Under the pieces are notes generated by a model, which saw only the letters and a list, made by a program, of their open reading frames with translations, had not been told where the DNA came from and did not search any database. Position numbers and translations under genes: made by a program. Positions 36,857 to 46,659 of a stretch of 64,000 bases of DNA are shown here, piece by piece. How positions within the stretch are numbered: the first letter of the stretch is position 1; every line of letters begins with the position of its first letter. This DNA comes from Planctomycetota bacterium. Its GTDB lineage: Bacteria; Planctomycetota; Phycisphaerae; Phycisphaerales; SM1A02. The DNA lies in NCBI GenBank assembly GCA_016872915.1, contig VGYQ01000001.1, positions 46,926 through 110,925 on the forward strand. Direction: 5' to 3'.

Positions 36857-37410
36857 GATGATCCTTTGGAGAGGTTGTGAGAGCGCTGGTGCCTCTCGTG
36901 GTGAGTGTCCAACGGTTGCCTCGGCCGCCACATGACGATGCCGGAGCTTTCCGCTGCGCAGGGGCTCAATGCTAACAGAGACCCGGTGACGGGATGACGG
37001 AGGTTCGGCGCAATCTCCAAGAGTGGCACGAGCACAAAAACCCGATCCATCAAGCGCGGATGCGGAACGTGAACATCCGCCTCGCGCCAAATGGACTCGC
37101 CGTGCAGCAGCAAGTCGAGATCGATCGTGCGCGGCGCATTTCGCTCCGAGTCGATCCGGATGCGTCCAAGCCGCCGCTCTACCTCGAGCAGTCCCCGAAG
37201 AAGTTCTGGCGCGGAAAGAGCCGTGTTGACGGCCAGCGCGCCATTGAGATACCTCGGTTGCGGCGGACCAACTGGATCGGTTTCATACAGTGCACTTGCC
37301 TGAACGACCTTCACCCCCTCAAGTCGGTCGATGGCAGCCACCGCGGCATCAATGGTTGCCGCGCGGTCACCCAAGTTCGAACCAAGCCCGATGTAAGCGG
37401 TGACGCTCAC
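36853..37410 (-). CDS. folK: 2-amino-4-hydroxy-6-hydroxymethyldihydropteridine pyrophosphokinase
   Basis: VTAYIGLGSNLGDR, NAPRTIDLDLLLHG, VPHPRLMDRVFVLVPLLEIAP; GTG start. Confidence 0.93.
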   Translation of the reverse strand: MSVTAYIGLGSNLGDRAATIDAAVAAIDRLEGVKVVQASALYETDPVGPPQPRYLNGALAVNTALSAPELLRGLLEVERRLGRIRIDSERNAPRTIDLDLLLHGESIWREADVHVPHPRLMDRVFVLVPLLEIAPNLRHPVTGSLLALSPCAAESSGIVMWRPRQPLDTHHERHQRSHNLSKGSS

Positions 37411-38717
37411 GCGCGCACATTCTGCGTGGGGCGTTCCCACAGCAGCGGAACATCGCCGTTCCCAAGTGCCGCAAGGCGAACCCACTGCAGTGAGACCCTT
37501 GCGATGCGCTCCCGCACGGTATCGCGGTCGCCGAGGAGTTGGAAACTTCGAGCCTTGGTGACAACTGGTGCCTCGCCAGTCCCACGGTCGCACAATCCAA
37601 CCCAAACCAACCCGACGGGCTTTTCGGCACTGCCCCCTTCCGGACCTGCGACCCCTGTCACACTGAGTCCAAATCGACACTTGCACTTGTCCGCTGCGCC
37701 CTCAGCAAGTGCGCGCGCCACTTCCTCACTGACGGCACCGTGCTTCGCCAACAAGGCAGGTGAGACGCCACACAGTTCTTGCTTGAGTTCATTCGAATAC
37801 GTGATGAAACCCCCGGCAAACCAGCAACTCGACCCAGGCACGGAAGTGACGAACGCCCCCACACCACCACCCGTGCAACTCTCTGCCACTGCGAGCATCG
37901 CGTTCTCACGCCGCAGGACTTCGCCGAGTGCGGCAGGGAGCGTCAGCCCATCACGGCCGAAGGCATAAGGAGCCCACGCCCGCTCCACTTCCTGCACGGC
38001 GCGCTCAAGAGCCCCATCCGTTGCTGCCACTCCCATGGCACGGATCCGTGCGGTCACGACGGCACCGCTCGCTGTGGTGCCCACGAGGGGATTGGTCCCA
38101 CGCTCCATGAGCGGTCGGATCAGTTGCGCGGCAGCACTTTCCGGGAGCCCACATGAGTGAACGCTTGCGGTTGCGATCTGCAGGCCACCCGCGCGGGCGG
38201 TGATGCCAAGCACTGCAGGTGCGACGACATCATGAAACATCGGGCGCATCTCATTTGGCGGCCCAGGGAGCAGGAACACCTCTGACTGCCCGAGGCGGGC
38301 CGCGATGCCGGGCGCCGTGCCATGGGGATTGTCGATGCAGCGCGTGCCAGATGGTCGCAGCGCTTGCTTCCGGTTCATCACAGGCATCGGTCTTCCGCGT
38401 CGTCGATAGACATCAAGCAGGTTCTGGAGTGCCCTGCCATCCTCCTCGAGTTCCACTCCAAGTGCATCGGCGAGGGCCTCGCGCGATAGATCATCATCCG
38501 TTGGACCGAGGCCACCAGTGACGACCACAAGTGCGCCACGGGATGCCATTTCCCGAAGGGCTGAACAAATCGCCAGACGATCATCAGCGACCGTGCGATG
38601 TTCGTTCACCATCAGTCCCAGTTTCAGGAGTTCGGCGGATAGCCATCCGCCGTTGCGCTCCGTGATCTGTCCAAGCACTAACTCGTCGCCGATCGAAAGA
38701 ACTGCTGCTGTGGGCAT
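37407..38717 (-). CDS. cinA: CinA-family nicotinamide-nucleotide amidase
   Basis: AAVLSIGDELVLGQITERNGGWLSAEL; GGLGPTDDDLSREAL; AVAESCTGGGVG; VTGVAGPEGG. Confidence 0.94.
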   Translation of the reverse strand: MPTAAVLSIGDELVLGQITERNGGWLSAELLKLGLMVNEHRTVADDRLAICSALREMASRGALVVVTGGLGPTDDDLSREALADALGVELEEDGRALQNLLDVYRRRGRPMPVMNRKQALRPSGTRCIDNPHGTAPGIAARLGQSEVFLLPGPPNEMRPMFHDVVAPAVLGITARAGGLQIATASVHSCGLPESAAAQLIRPLMERGTNPLVGTTASGAVVTARIRAMGVAATDGALERAVQEVERAWAPYAFGRDGLTLPAALGEVLRRENAMLAVAESCTGGGVGAFVTSVPGSSCWFAGGFITYSNELKQELCGVSPALLAKHGAVSEEVARALAEGAADKCKCRFGLSVTGVAGPEGGSAEKPVGLVWVGLCDRGTGEAPVVTKARSFQLLGDRDTVRERIARVSLQWVRLAALGNGDVPLLWERPTQNVRA

Positions 38718-38756
38718 TCGGTCGGAAGCGTAACTGCGAATCGGTAGCATTTGATC

Positions 38757-39629
38757 ATGCCTCTCGGACGGCAACATCCGGCCGATTCTTTGCTGAAAGC
38801 CATTGATGCAATGGGCGCGCCGGTGTGCGTGGGATTGGATCCAGTGCTGGAGCGCATCCCTTCGGAGGTTCGGATTGGCACACCTGCGGCGTCTGTTGCA
38901 CGCTTTAGCCTAGGCATCATCGACGCCGTGCGTGGCATTGTTCCTTGCATCAAGGTGCAGGCGGCCTGCTTTGAGCGGTACGGGGCCGATGGGTTCAAAG
39001 CGCTCGAAGAAGTCATGGTTGCCGCCAAAGCCGCAGGACTTCTGACGATTTTGGACGCAAAGCGAGGTGATATCGGCATATCCGCCGAGCACTATGCGGC
39101 GGCACTGTTTGGGCACTTTTCGGCAGATTGGTGCACGGTGAACGCCTATCTTGGAATCGATGGGGTCACTCCCTTCCTGGCCCACGGCGGGGTATTTGCC
39201 CTCGTGCGGACATCCAATCCAGCATCGGATGCGCTGCAATCGCTGCAACTAACCGATGGGCGTTCGGTGGCCGAAGCGGTTGCATCGCTCGTGGCTGCCA
39301 CAGGTGCACAATCCATCGGTACATCTGGATTCAGCAGTCTTGGAGCAGTCGTTGGAGCAACCAAAGCGCAGGATGCAACGTCACTACGCGCAGTCATGCC
39401 TCAACAGCTGTTCTTGGTGCCTGGGTATGGCGCACAGGGCGGTACGGCTGATGATGTGCGCCGCTGCTTCCGTCCCGATGGCAAAGGCGCCATTGTGACG
39501 GCAAGCCGAAGCGTGATCTATCCGACTTGCGACGATGGGGAGCATTGGAAAAGTGCCGTGGAGCGGGCCGCGCGAACATTTGCTGCAGAGATACGCGCGG
39601 TCTGTTGCGCTGCAGCGTCACAGCCATGA
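38757..39629 (+). CDS. pyrF: Orotidine 5'-phosphate decarboxylase (type 2)
   Basis: VCVGLDPVLERIP, LLTILDAKRGDIG, WCTVNAYLGIDGVTPFL, LVPGYGAQGGTADDV. Confidence 0.94.
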   Translation: MPLGRQHPADSLLKAIDAMGAPVCVGLDPVLERIPSEVRIGTPAASVARFSLGIIDAVRGIVPCIKVQAACFERYGADGFKALEEVMVAAKAAGLLTILDAKRGDIGISAEHYAAALFGHFSADWCTVNAYLGIDGVTPFLAHGGVFALVRTSNPASDALQSLQLTDGRSVAEAVASLVAATGAQSIGTSGFSSLGAVVGATKAQDATSLRAVMPQQLFLVPGYGAQGGTADDVRRCFRPDGKGAIVTASRSVIYPTCDDGEHWKSAVERAARTFAAEIRAVCCAAASQP

Positions 39630-41212
39630 GCCGACTCGCCACGGGAATCTCTGTCGCTGCGGTCGTTGGGCTCGCGCTCGCGCCAACACTCCTGTACCGA
39701 GGCGAGGAACCGGCAGCAGTCGGACGAATTGTTGTGGTGGTCAGCCCGCACAATGAGCAGATCCGTTATGAGTTTTCCATCGGATTTGCAAGGTGGCACA
39801 AGGAGCATTTCGGCGAACCGGCGGAAGTCCTTTGGAACACTCCGGGTGGAACAACAGAGATTCGTCGCATGCTTGTTGCGCAGACGGAGGCAGCTCTCCA
39901 AGATGGCACCTCCGTTGGTGGACAGGCAGACATTCTGTTTGGCGGCGGCAGCTACGAATTCGATTCCCTTGTGAAGCCTGTCACCGTCGCGGGTGATCCG
40001 CCGCGAAGCGCCACTGTCTTGGCGCCATGTGAGTGGGTCACGCCCCAAATGCTTGACCAGTGGTACGGGGCCAATGATGTCGGCGGCAAGAGGATCTACG
40101 ATCCACAGTTGTACTGGTTCGGTGCTGCATTCAGCACATTCGGCATCATTGCAAACACGCTCCGTTGCCAAGAGATTGGGATTGATCCGCCATGCCGATG
40201 GGAGGATCTTGCGCAGCCTGCATTGTTTGGCAGCGTGATACTGGTGAACCCATCCCAGAGCGGATCAGTTGCAACAGCTTTTGAGACGATTCTCCAGCGG
40301 CTTGAGTGGACTCGCGGCTGGCAAGTGTTGCGCCGCACAGCCGCGAACTCGAATCACATCATCGCGTCGAGCACCGTGGTTCCAACGAAGGTTGGCAACG
40401 GCGAGTCCGCCGCTGGTATCGCCATCGACTTCTATGGTCGTTATCAGGTGCAGGCCCTCGCGGATGCTGCAGTGAAAACCGGGATCGATTCGATTGCGCG
40501 ACTCCAGTTTGTCGCACCGGCGGGCGAAAGTGTGATCGACCCAGACCCCGTTGCGGTTCTCCGCGGCGCGCCAAACCCCGAAATGGCTCGGCGATTCGTG
40601 GAGTTCTGTATGTCGGTCGATGGACAATTGTTGTGGCAGGTGGCGCCGGGCGATGAGAAGGCCTGCGGCCATCCGCGCCCCGTTCGCTACGCGCTGCGAC
40701 GTCTGCCCTCGAGGCGAGCGGTCTATGCCTGTTGCAGTGAATGCTTTGTCGACAAGATCAATCCGTTCGGTGAGCCGCCGATGCCTGCGACAAACCCCAA
40801 CTACCGCGACTTCGTATCGACCCTGTTCCTGCCCATGGCAATGAGCCACACCCGCCTGCTGCAGGATGCGTGGAAACGAATCATCTCGCACCCCGGATAT
40901 CCAGCAGGCAGTGCCGTTGTCAGCGCCGCAGATGTGTCTGATCCACAACTCAAGCGGTGGCTCGAGGCCTTCGACGCAATGCCGACTGCACCCGCGCCCG
41001 ATGGCACCGAGCTCCACCTGGGTCAACAGGCGGATATCGCTGCGGTTCGGGCGGGTTGGCTCAAGAGCGGATTCAAGGATCGGGGTCTGTGGGAGGAGCG
41101 TGATGATCCCCGCACCCTGCTGCGCCGCCGCTTTTCGGCATTCTTTGAAAAGCAGTACCAATCGATCCTTGACGATGCAGAACCTTCCGGTTCACGGTCG
41201 GAGGGTGGATGA
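39626..41212 (+). CDS. Extracellular solute-binding protein (iron(III)-type ABC substrate-binding-like)
   Basis: IVVVVSPHNEQIRYEFSIGFARWHKEHFG..., N-terminal signal anchor; ATGA overlap with pyrF. Confidence 0.8.
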   Translation: MSRLATGISVAAVVGLALAPTLLYRGEEPAAVGRIVVVVSPHNEQIRYEFSIGFARWHKEHFGEPAEVLWNTPGGTTEIRRMLVAQTEAALQDGTSVGGQADILFGGGSYEFDSLVKPVTVAGDPPRSATVLAPCEWVTPQMLDQWYGANDVGGKRIYDPQLYWFGAAFSTFGIIANTLRCQEIGIDPPCRWEDLAQPALFGSVILVNPSQSGSVATAFETILQRLEWTRGWQVLRRTAANSNHIIASSTVVPTKVGNGESAAGIAIDFYGRYQVQALADAAVKTGIDSIARLQFVAPAGESVIDPDPVAVLRGAPNPEMARRFVEFCMSVDGQLLWQVAPGDEKACGHPRPVRYALRRLPSRRAVYACCSECFVDKINPFGEPPMPATNPNYRDFVSTLFLPMAMSHTRLLQDAWKRIISHPGYPAGSAVVSAADVSDPQLKRWLEAFDAMPTAPAPDGTELHLGQQADIAAVRAGWLKSGFKDRGLWEERDDPRTLLRRRFSAFFEKQYQSILDDAEPSGSRSEGG

Positions 41213-41556
41213 ACAGCGACCTCCCACCTCGGCACATTGAACTGCGCCGAAGCGAAGGACTCGCCGTCGTTTGGGCGGATGGCCACGAGTCGTTCTTTCC
41301 AGTCGCATTCCTGCGGCGACTGTCACCGAGCGCTGATGCGCGCGCAGTGCGCGAAGCGCTCGCCGTAAACCCACTGACGGTGCTTCCTTCGTCGGCTGGA
41401 CATGGACCGCTGCGGGCCGACGCTGCTGAAATGGTCGGCAACTACGCGCTTCGCATCACCTTCAGCGATGGGCACTCCACTGGACTGTTCTCTTGGCGGT
41501 ATCTGCGCGAGATTGATCCGTCGGGACCCTCCACGATCAGGGACAATCGCCCATGA
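41209..41556 (+). CDS. DUF971 / gamma-butyrobetaine hydroxylase N-terminal-like protein
   Basis: PRHIELRRSEGLAVVWADGHESFFPVAFLRRLSP...GNYALRITFSDGHSTGLFSWRYLREID. Confidence 0.85.
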   Translation: MNSDLPPRHIELRRSEGLAVVWADGHESFFPVAFLRRLSPSADARAVREALAVNPLTVLPSSAGHGPLRADAAEMVGNYALRITFSDGHSTGLFSWRYLREIDPSGPSTIRDNRP

Positions 41557-42083
41557 ACGTGCCGCATAGCGCGTACGTTGTGTGTGAAGAAGATCCGATG
41601 GCGCCCCGCACTCTCGCCGCACCCGCTGTCCTTGGCGTTCCAAACGGTGCGTTTACTGCTGGACTACGGGTTGGATCGGATGGACTGAGCCAGACCGTCG
41701 CGCATGTCAGCAATGTCACTTACCTGCGCTGGATAGACCGACTCGCGGAGCTGCACGGCGAGTCTCATGGCTGCTCGCGGAGCGCACTTGCGGCGCGTGG
41801 CGTCATGTGGTTCGTGGCGCGTCACGAAATCGACTACACGGCAGAAGCCCATGCAGCCGACATGCTCGGCTGTGCAACATGGACCGTTCAATTGGGGCAC
41901 ACTTCACTCTTACGGCGCAGTGTGATCTGGAATATGGCGAGGGGTGCGGAGGTTTGTCGAGCGATCAGCCGCTGGGCGTTCATCGATCTTGCGACGCGCA
42001 AACCTGTTCGCATCGATGCGTTGCAGGTGACTGCGCTCCAACCACCTGCAACAAGTGGCGAGCGGACAGGCAGCCGGCGCTGA
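41553..42083 (+). CDS. Acyl-CoA thioesterase-like (4HBT fold) protein
   Basis: VAHVSNVTYLRWIDRLAELHGESHG...VMWFVARHEIDYTAEAHAADMLGCATWT. Confidence 0.75.
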   Translation: MNVPHSAYVVCEEDPMAPRTLAAPAVLGVPNGAFTAGLRVGSDGLSQTVAHVSNVTYLRWIDRLAELHGESHGCSRSALAARGVMWFVARHEIDYTAEAHAADMLGCATWTVQLGHTSLLRRSVIWNMARGAEVCRAISRWAFIDLATRKPVRIDALQVTALQPPATSGERTGSRR

Positions 42084-42222
42084 ATGCGCAGTGCGATTTG
42101 TTGAAGAACTTTCGCGCAAATCGCCGATAGCCCCCACTGAGGGAGTTGCGACGTTTCCCGCACAACAACCAGTCAAAGTCCCGCACCCCGTGGTGTGGCT
42201 TCCATCATCTTTCTCCCCTCCG

Positions 42223-42262
42223 CCCTGTCGACCAAAGTTACGTCGGCAGGGTTTTTCTTTCT
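42223..42262 (+). terminator. Rho-independent terminator
   Basis: CCCTGTCGAC-caaagttac-GTCGGCAGGG (one G-U) followed by TTTTTCTTTC. Confidence 0.85.
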
Positions 42263-42328
42263 TCCATGCTTTCCGTGACACTCCGGCAACACTTGACCCC
42301 TCGCAACCGTATCCGTACCTTGAATGTC

Positions 42329-42547
42329 ATGAAGAACTCCCTCGCCGTTACCGTGCTTGCTTCGTGCATCGCGCTCTGCGCGTGTGGTCCCGATTCGAGC
42401 GCCACCAATGATCCAGAGGCTTCAAACGCAAAGCCGGAAGGCTCAGCGAAAATCTCGGACAGCTCAGCTTCGAAGATCGGTGTCACGTCATCGAATGACG
42501 CCGTCACCAACGCGCAGGAAGCAGCGAACAAGAAAAAGAAGCAATAA
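42329..42547 (+). CDS. Small lipoprotein
   Basis: MKNSLAVTVLASCIALCACGPDSSATND lipobox-like; Lys-rich C-terminus NKKKKQ. Confidence 0.7.
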   Translation: MKNSLAVTVLASCIALCACGPDSSATNDPEASNAKPEGSAKISDSSASKIGVTSSNDAVTNAQEAANKKKKQ

Positions 42548-42600
42548 GTTGTTCAGGGACTCTTCCCCTGTTCCATCAGGTTTCGGGATGAGCCTTCCAC

Positions 42601-43800
42601 TCAGCCTGCCGTAAGCACTTGCCGAATGACTTCGAGTCCTTCGGCGAGTTTTGCTTCAGGGGCAGCAAAGCTGATTCGAAAGTGCGTGTCGCGTGTGCTG
42701 AACACATTTCCGGGGACCACGATCAGTCGGTGATCCACGGCTCGCCGTGCGAAGGTCGCACCGCTTCCTCCACCGCGTTCCGTGACGGGAATGAACGCAT
42801 AGAACGCCCCCTGGGGAACCACAATGTCGACCACTCCGCGAAGTGCATCGACCACCATGTCGCGTCGACGCACGTAACGCTCGAGCAGGGGCGTCAGATC
42901 GACGTTATAACACTCTGCGGCAGCGATCTGCAGCGGAGTGGGCGCGCAGACAAACAGGTACTGCTGCAGCTTCGCCATGTGCTGAATGAGAGCCTTTGGT
43001 CCCGCCGCATATCCAAGACGCCAGCCTGTGCAACCATAACTCTTGCCGAATCCCCGCACCAACAACAGCGATGGATTCCCGCGTGCAGCCGAGGGACAGC
43101 GCCCGCCCTCCCGAGCATCGGGAAAAGTGAACGCGTCATAAATCTCGTCCGCGACCAGAAGCACATTGCGGTCCCGGCAGAGTCGCGCGAGATCCTCGAG
43201 CTCACGCTGCGTCAAGACCACACCACACGGGTTACTCGGCGAGTCCATGATCACCATCTTGGTGCGCGGCGTCAGCAGGCGTTCCACCCGTGCCGCAGTC
43301 ATACGGAAGTCGGGATAGGTATCGCAAAACACGCATTGCCCCCCTGCCACCTTCACCATCTGCGGATAAGCAACGAAGTACGGATCGGGCATGATCACTT
43401 CGTCGCCCGGGGCAATGGTTGCGAAAATGGCAAGTGCAAGCGCGCCCGTTGTTCCCGAAGTGACAATGAGATCACTCCCCGCCTTCTCCGTCCATCCAAC
43501 ATCTGCCGTCAGATGCGCCCAGATGGTGTTCCGAAGCTCTGGCACGCCCTGGGTCAGCGAGTACCCATTCCGATTGTCCTCAATCGCACGAATCGCGGAC
43601 TGCTTGACGCGCTCGTCGACCGGAAAATCTGGCTGACCAATGGACAGGTTGATCGGATCCTTCAGCGACGCGCCAAGTTCAAAGGCGCGGCGAATACCAG
43701 AGGCATCGATGGACTTCGTCCGATCCGTGATCAGACGATCAACATCGAGCCCCCCCGTATCAGTGTCCGCATCAAGGGCCGCCTGGCCGGGCCGCGACAT
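42601..43800 (-). CDS. Class I PLP aminotransferase
   Basis: INLSIGQPDFPVDERVKQSAIRAI, IMDSPSNPCGVVLTQRELEDLA, LLVRGFGKSYGCTGWRLGYA. Confidence 0.94.
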   Translation of the reverse strand: MSRPGQAALDADTDTGGLDVDRLITDRTKSIDASGIRRAFELGASLKDPINLSIGQPDFPVDERVKQSAIRAIEDNRNGYSLTQGVPELRNTIWAHLTADVGWTEKAGSDLIVTSGTTGALALAIFATIAPGDEVIMPDPYFVAYPQMVKVAGGQCVFCDTYPDFRMTAARVERLLTPRTKMVIMDSPSNPCGVVLTQRELEDLARLCRDRNVLLVADEIYDAFTFPDAREGGRCPSAARGNPSLLLVRGFGKSYGCTGWRLGYAAGPKALIQHMAKLQQYLFVCAPTPLQIAAAECYNVDLTPLLERYVRRRDMVVDALRGVVDIVVPQGAFYAFIPVTERGGGSGATFARRAVDHRLIVVPGNVFSTRDTHFRISFAAPEAKLAEGLEVIRQVLTAG

Positions 43801-43801
43801 C

Positions 43802-44053
43802 TCACTTCTTCTTGCCAGCGTCCGGCTTCGCGGCTGCTGCGCCATCGGCGGCGGGGGCGGCTGCTTCCTTCTTCGGCTTCTTGGCGACTGCCGCCTTGAT
43901 CGAACGCACCTTCGGAAGTCCAAGTGCCGTGTTCTTCGCCATGTCGAACTTCTCAACCTCGGTCAGCTTTGCGACACGTTCTGCGCGCGTGAGCACGTTT
44001 CGGTGCTGATTGAGTGCTCCGGACTTCTGCTTCAGACTGGAATGAATGCTCAT
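43802..44053 (-). CDS. PVC-superphylum small basic protein
   Basis: MSIHSSLKQKSGALNQHRNVLTRAERVAKLTEVEKFDMAKNTALGLPKVR, Ala/Lys-rich tail; matches recalled PVC signature small basic protein pattern. Confidence 0.85.
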   Translation of the reverse strand: MSIHSSLKQKSGALNQHRNVLTRAERVAKLTEVEKFDMAKNTALGLPKVRSIKAAVAKKPKKEAAAPAADGAAAAKPDAGKKK

Positions 44054-44685
44054 GTCGGGCCTTTGAATAGCTTGGGGTAAAAATCTCGAAAGTCACCGTT
44101 ACCTCGACCGAGCGCTTTCCACTTTGCGCCGACCGACCGGATGTCGACCTCCAGGGCCTTCACCGCGGGTCCCCCGCGGTCGTCCCACCCGAAACCAGGT
44201 TGGACAAACACGAGGAATCGAGCATTATTGCTTGGAACCGCGATTGCATCAAGCCCTTGACCACGACAAAAGGCAACCATTTCGGATGCGCGGTCGAGAG
44301 AAATGCCATCAGCGAGGATGAAATAGTTGAATCCTGCGCGTCTTGGATCCCCTTCTGGGGCTGGGCCAAGCCCGCTCAGCGCAGGTGCAAAACGCGGCGC
44401 CCCCTGGACTTCAGGCGCCATGGCCGGGGATACCGCAGCTGGAGGCATGAGCGGATCAGCCGTGCGCGCTGTGACAAGGGCGGCGTCTGCACGTTGTTGG
44501 TCGAGAGATCGGAGCCCGGCCTGATAGCCAAGCGACCAGAGCGCATAGCCACCGCCAACAAGGCATACGAGTGCCACCAGCAACACGCCAAGAGGCATGC
44601 GAAGCGAGCGAGCACCGCTTGGGCCAGCGCTGGCTCCCGATCGGCGAGCTTCGTACAACGTGGATGGTTGCTTCGACAGTGCCAT
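44050..44685 (-). CDS. Single-TM hypothetical protein
   Basis: TM MPLGVLLVALVCLVGGGYALWSLGYQAG; soluble C-terminal domain; ATGA overlap with neighbour. Confidence 0.65.
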   Translation of the reverse strand: MALSKQPSTLYEARRSGASAGPSGARSLRMPLGVLLVALVCLVGGGYALWSLGYQAGLRSLDQQRADAALVTARTADPLMPPAAVSPAMAPEVQGAPRFAPALSGLGPAPEGDPRRAGFNYFILADGISLDRASEMVAFCRGQGLDAIAVPSNNARFLVFVQPGFGWDDRGGPAVKALEVDIRSVGAKWKALGRGNGDFRDFYPKLFKGPT

Positions 44686-44701
44686 AGGTGCCGAAAGACT
44701 A

Positions 44702-45118
44702 TCAGTCAGCTGCCGATTCGGACAAGGCAAGAACACTCGCGACAGCAAATCCACCCGCATGCGAAAGTGACACCATCCAGGTTCGGATGCCCTGCTGCTC
44801 CGCAATGCTGCAGACTTCGCCTGAAACCCGCAGACTTGGCGCACCAGACGGCAGCGTGACAACTTCGATATCCGTCCAACACATCCGGCTTCGAAGTCCA
44901 GTCCCGATCGCTTTCAGCGTTGCCTCCTTCGCGGCGAATCGCGCCGCGAGCCTCTCCGCCCTGCGCAGCCCAATCGCCTCCGCGGCCTGCTGCTCATGCG
45001 CCGTGAACACACGCGCGAGGAACGCTTCCCCATGATCAGCCAACATCCGCTCGATACGCGAAATCTCGACGAGATCGATGCCATGTCCTACCACACCACC
45101 TCTCCCGGTCACCTTCAT
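44702..45118 (-). CDS. acpS: Holo-[acyl-carrier-protein] synthase
   Basis: VVGHGIDLVEISRIERML, RLAARFAAKEATLKAIGTGL, VSLSHAGGFAVASVLA. Confidence 0.93.
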   Translation of the reverse strand: MKVTGRGGVVGHGIDLVEISRIERMLADHGEAFLARVFTAHEQQAAEAIGLRRAERLAARFAAKEATLKAIGTGLRSRMCWTDIEVVTLPSGAPSLRVSGEVCSIAEQQGIRTWMVSLSHAGGFAVASVLALSESAAD

Positions 45119-45897
45119 GAACTGTGCTCCTCTGGCCACAGCGCACGAACGCGCTCCAGTCCGGCTCGCGGTTGGATCCAGTTGCGTGCATCAGCAACAG
45201 GAGAGCGTTGAAAGCCAGCACCTGCAAGCGCCAGCACATATTCACTGAGCGGTAGGCGCGCCCCGTCTGCCTCCCCCGGTGGTGCTCGCATTCCCGAGTG
45301 CAACATATCCACGACGCGCGCCGCGCGCAGTCTCGGGCCGCAGCGAACCACACTTGCCACAGGATCGTGACCAAGTGACAGAAGCATCGCCGGATCAATG
45401 CCGACGCCGATCGGGTCATCCGTCATAGCTTCCCACGCCCCGGTCACTGCATCGCGTCCGTGATCCGCCACCTCGACTCCAGCGTGCGCAGCCGCGCTGC
45501 TGATCTGGGTGCGTACCTCACGAAGGATCTGGGCATTCGCATCGGTCTGCTCGGGCAGTCCCGTCGAAACCGTCACCCGTCCGAGATCCGCTGCCAATCC
45601 AACGGCGTGTCGAAGCGCATCGACTGCGCGATCGGCATGGGATGGATGAGCGAAGTGATCGGGTGGAATCCAGAGATCGAGACCGGCACAGCGCATCTCG
45701 AGGCGTCGAAGACGAACGGAGAGATCGCGGCGCGAACTGGCATCGAGTTCCCGGGGGCGCATCCCGGGCTGGGTCGCAGACAATTGCACCGCACGAAACC
45801 CAAGCGAACGCAACTGCTCAAGCCCGGCAACTGGATCATCCCCAAGCGGCGCCAACGTCGCAGCGAGGGGAGGCATCAGTCGGATCGCGCTCAGCAT
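45115..45897 (-). CDS. Sugar phosphate isomerase/epimerase-like TIM barrel protein
   Basis: LEQLRSLGFRAVQLSATQPGMRP...VEVADHGRDAVTGAWEAM...VGIDPAMLLSLGHDPV. Confidence 0.8.
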   Translation of the reverse strand: MLSAIRLMPPLAATLAPLGDDPVAGLEQLRSLGFRAVQLSATQPGMRPRELDASSRRDLSVRLRRLEMRCAGLDLWIPPDHFAHPSHADRAVDALRHAVGLAADLGRVTVSTGLPEQTDANAQILREVRTQISSAAAHAGVEVADHGRDAVTGAWEAMTDDPIGVGIDPAMLLSLGHDPVASVVRCGPRLRAARVVDMLHSGMRAPPGEADGARLPLSEYVLALAGAGFQRSPVADARNWIQPRAGLERVRALWPEEHSS

Positions 45898-45930
45898 CGT
45901 TTGGAAGGCTATCGTCTTCTGAGTCGAACC

Positions 45931-46659
45931 ATGCCATCCAAGCGGTCCCCAGTACGAAAGACGCCCGCGCAGCGCAAGCGAGCAGCACAACTGCTTGGAG
46001 CGTTGCGTCGGCGCTACCCAGAGGCACGGTGTGCACTCGAAGCCAATGCACCACATGAACTGCTGATTGCCACCATCCTCTCAGCACAGGCCACCGACGC
46101 ATCCGTCAACAGGGCAACTCCTGCGCTGTTCCGCGCATTCCCGACGATCTCGGCGTTTGCAGCTGCGTCTCCTGCAGATGTCGAGCCCTTCGTTCGAACC
46201 ATCAACTTCTGGCGCAACAAGTCGCGTTCCATTGTGGAGACCGCTCGGACACTTCAGCGCGACTTTGGCGGTGAAGTACCGCGCAGCATGGACGCGCTCT
46301 TGACGCTCCGCGGCGTGGCGCGCAAGACGGCCAATGTCGTCCTGGGAAACGCGTTCGGCATGCAGGAGGGTGTGGTCGTCGATACGCACGTGGCTCGTTT
46401 GTCCAAGCGGATGCGTCTCACGCGGCATACCGATCCTGTCAAAGTGGAGCGCGATTTGATGGCCCTGTTCGTGCCAAGCAGTTGGTGCGAACTCTCCCAC
46501 CTGCTGATCTCACATGGCCGAGCTGTCTGCAGAGCACGCGGAGACACGTGTGCGAACGACTCCATTTGCCGTCGCTATTGCAGCGGCGCCGGCAGTGCGA
46601 CGACGGCTCCATCAGCCCGACGTCGCACTCGCGGCACCCGCGCCAACACCGCTCGTTGA
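45931..46659 (+). CDS. nth: Endonuclease III
   Basis: LIATILSAQATDASVNRATPALF, LRGVARKTANVVLGNAFG, VVDTHVARLSKRM; non-canonical C-terminal Cys spacing. Confidence 0.93.
   Translation: MPSKRSPVRKTPAQRKRAAQLLGALRRRYPEARCALEANAPHELLIATILSAQATDASVNRATPALFRAFPTISAFAAASPADVEPFVRTINFWRNKSRSIVETARTLQRDFGGEVPRSMDALLTLRGVARKTANVVLGNAFGMQEGVVVDTHVARLSKRMRLTRHTDPVKVERDLMALFVPSSWCELSHLLISHGRAVCRARGDTCANDSICRRYCSGAGSATTAPSARRRTRGTRANTAR

Noticed and set aside
42555-42571. CAGGGactcttcCCCTG hairpin between the small lipoprotein and the aminotransferase
   Set aside because: Short 5-bp stem without a clear T-tract; insufficient to call a terminator
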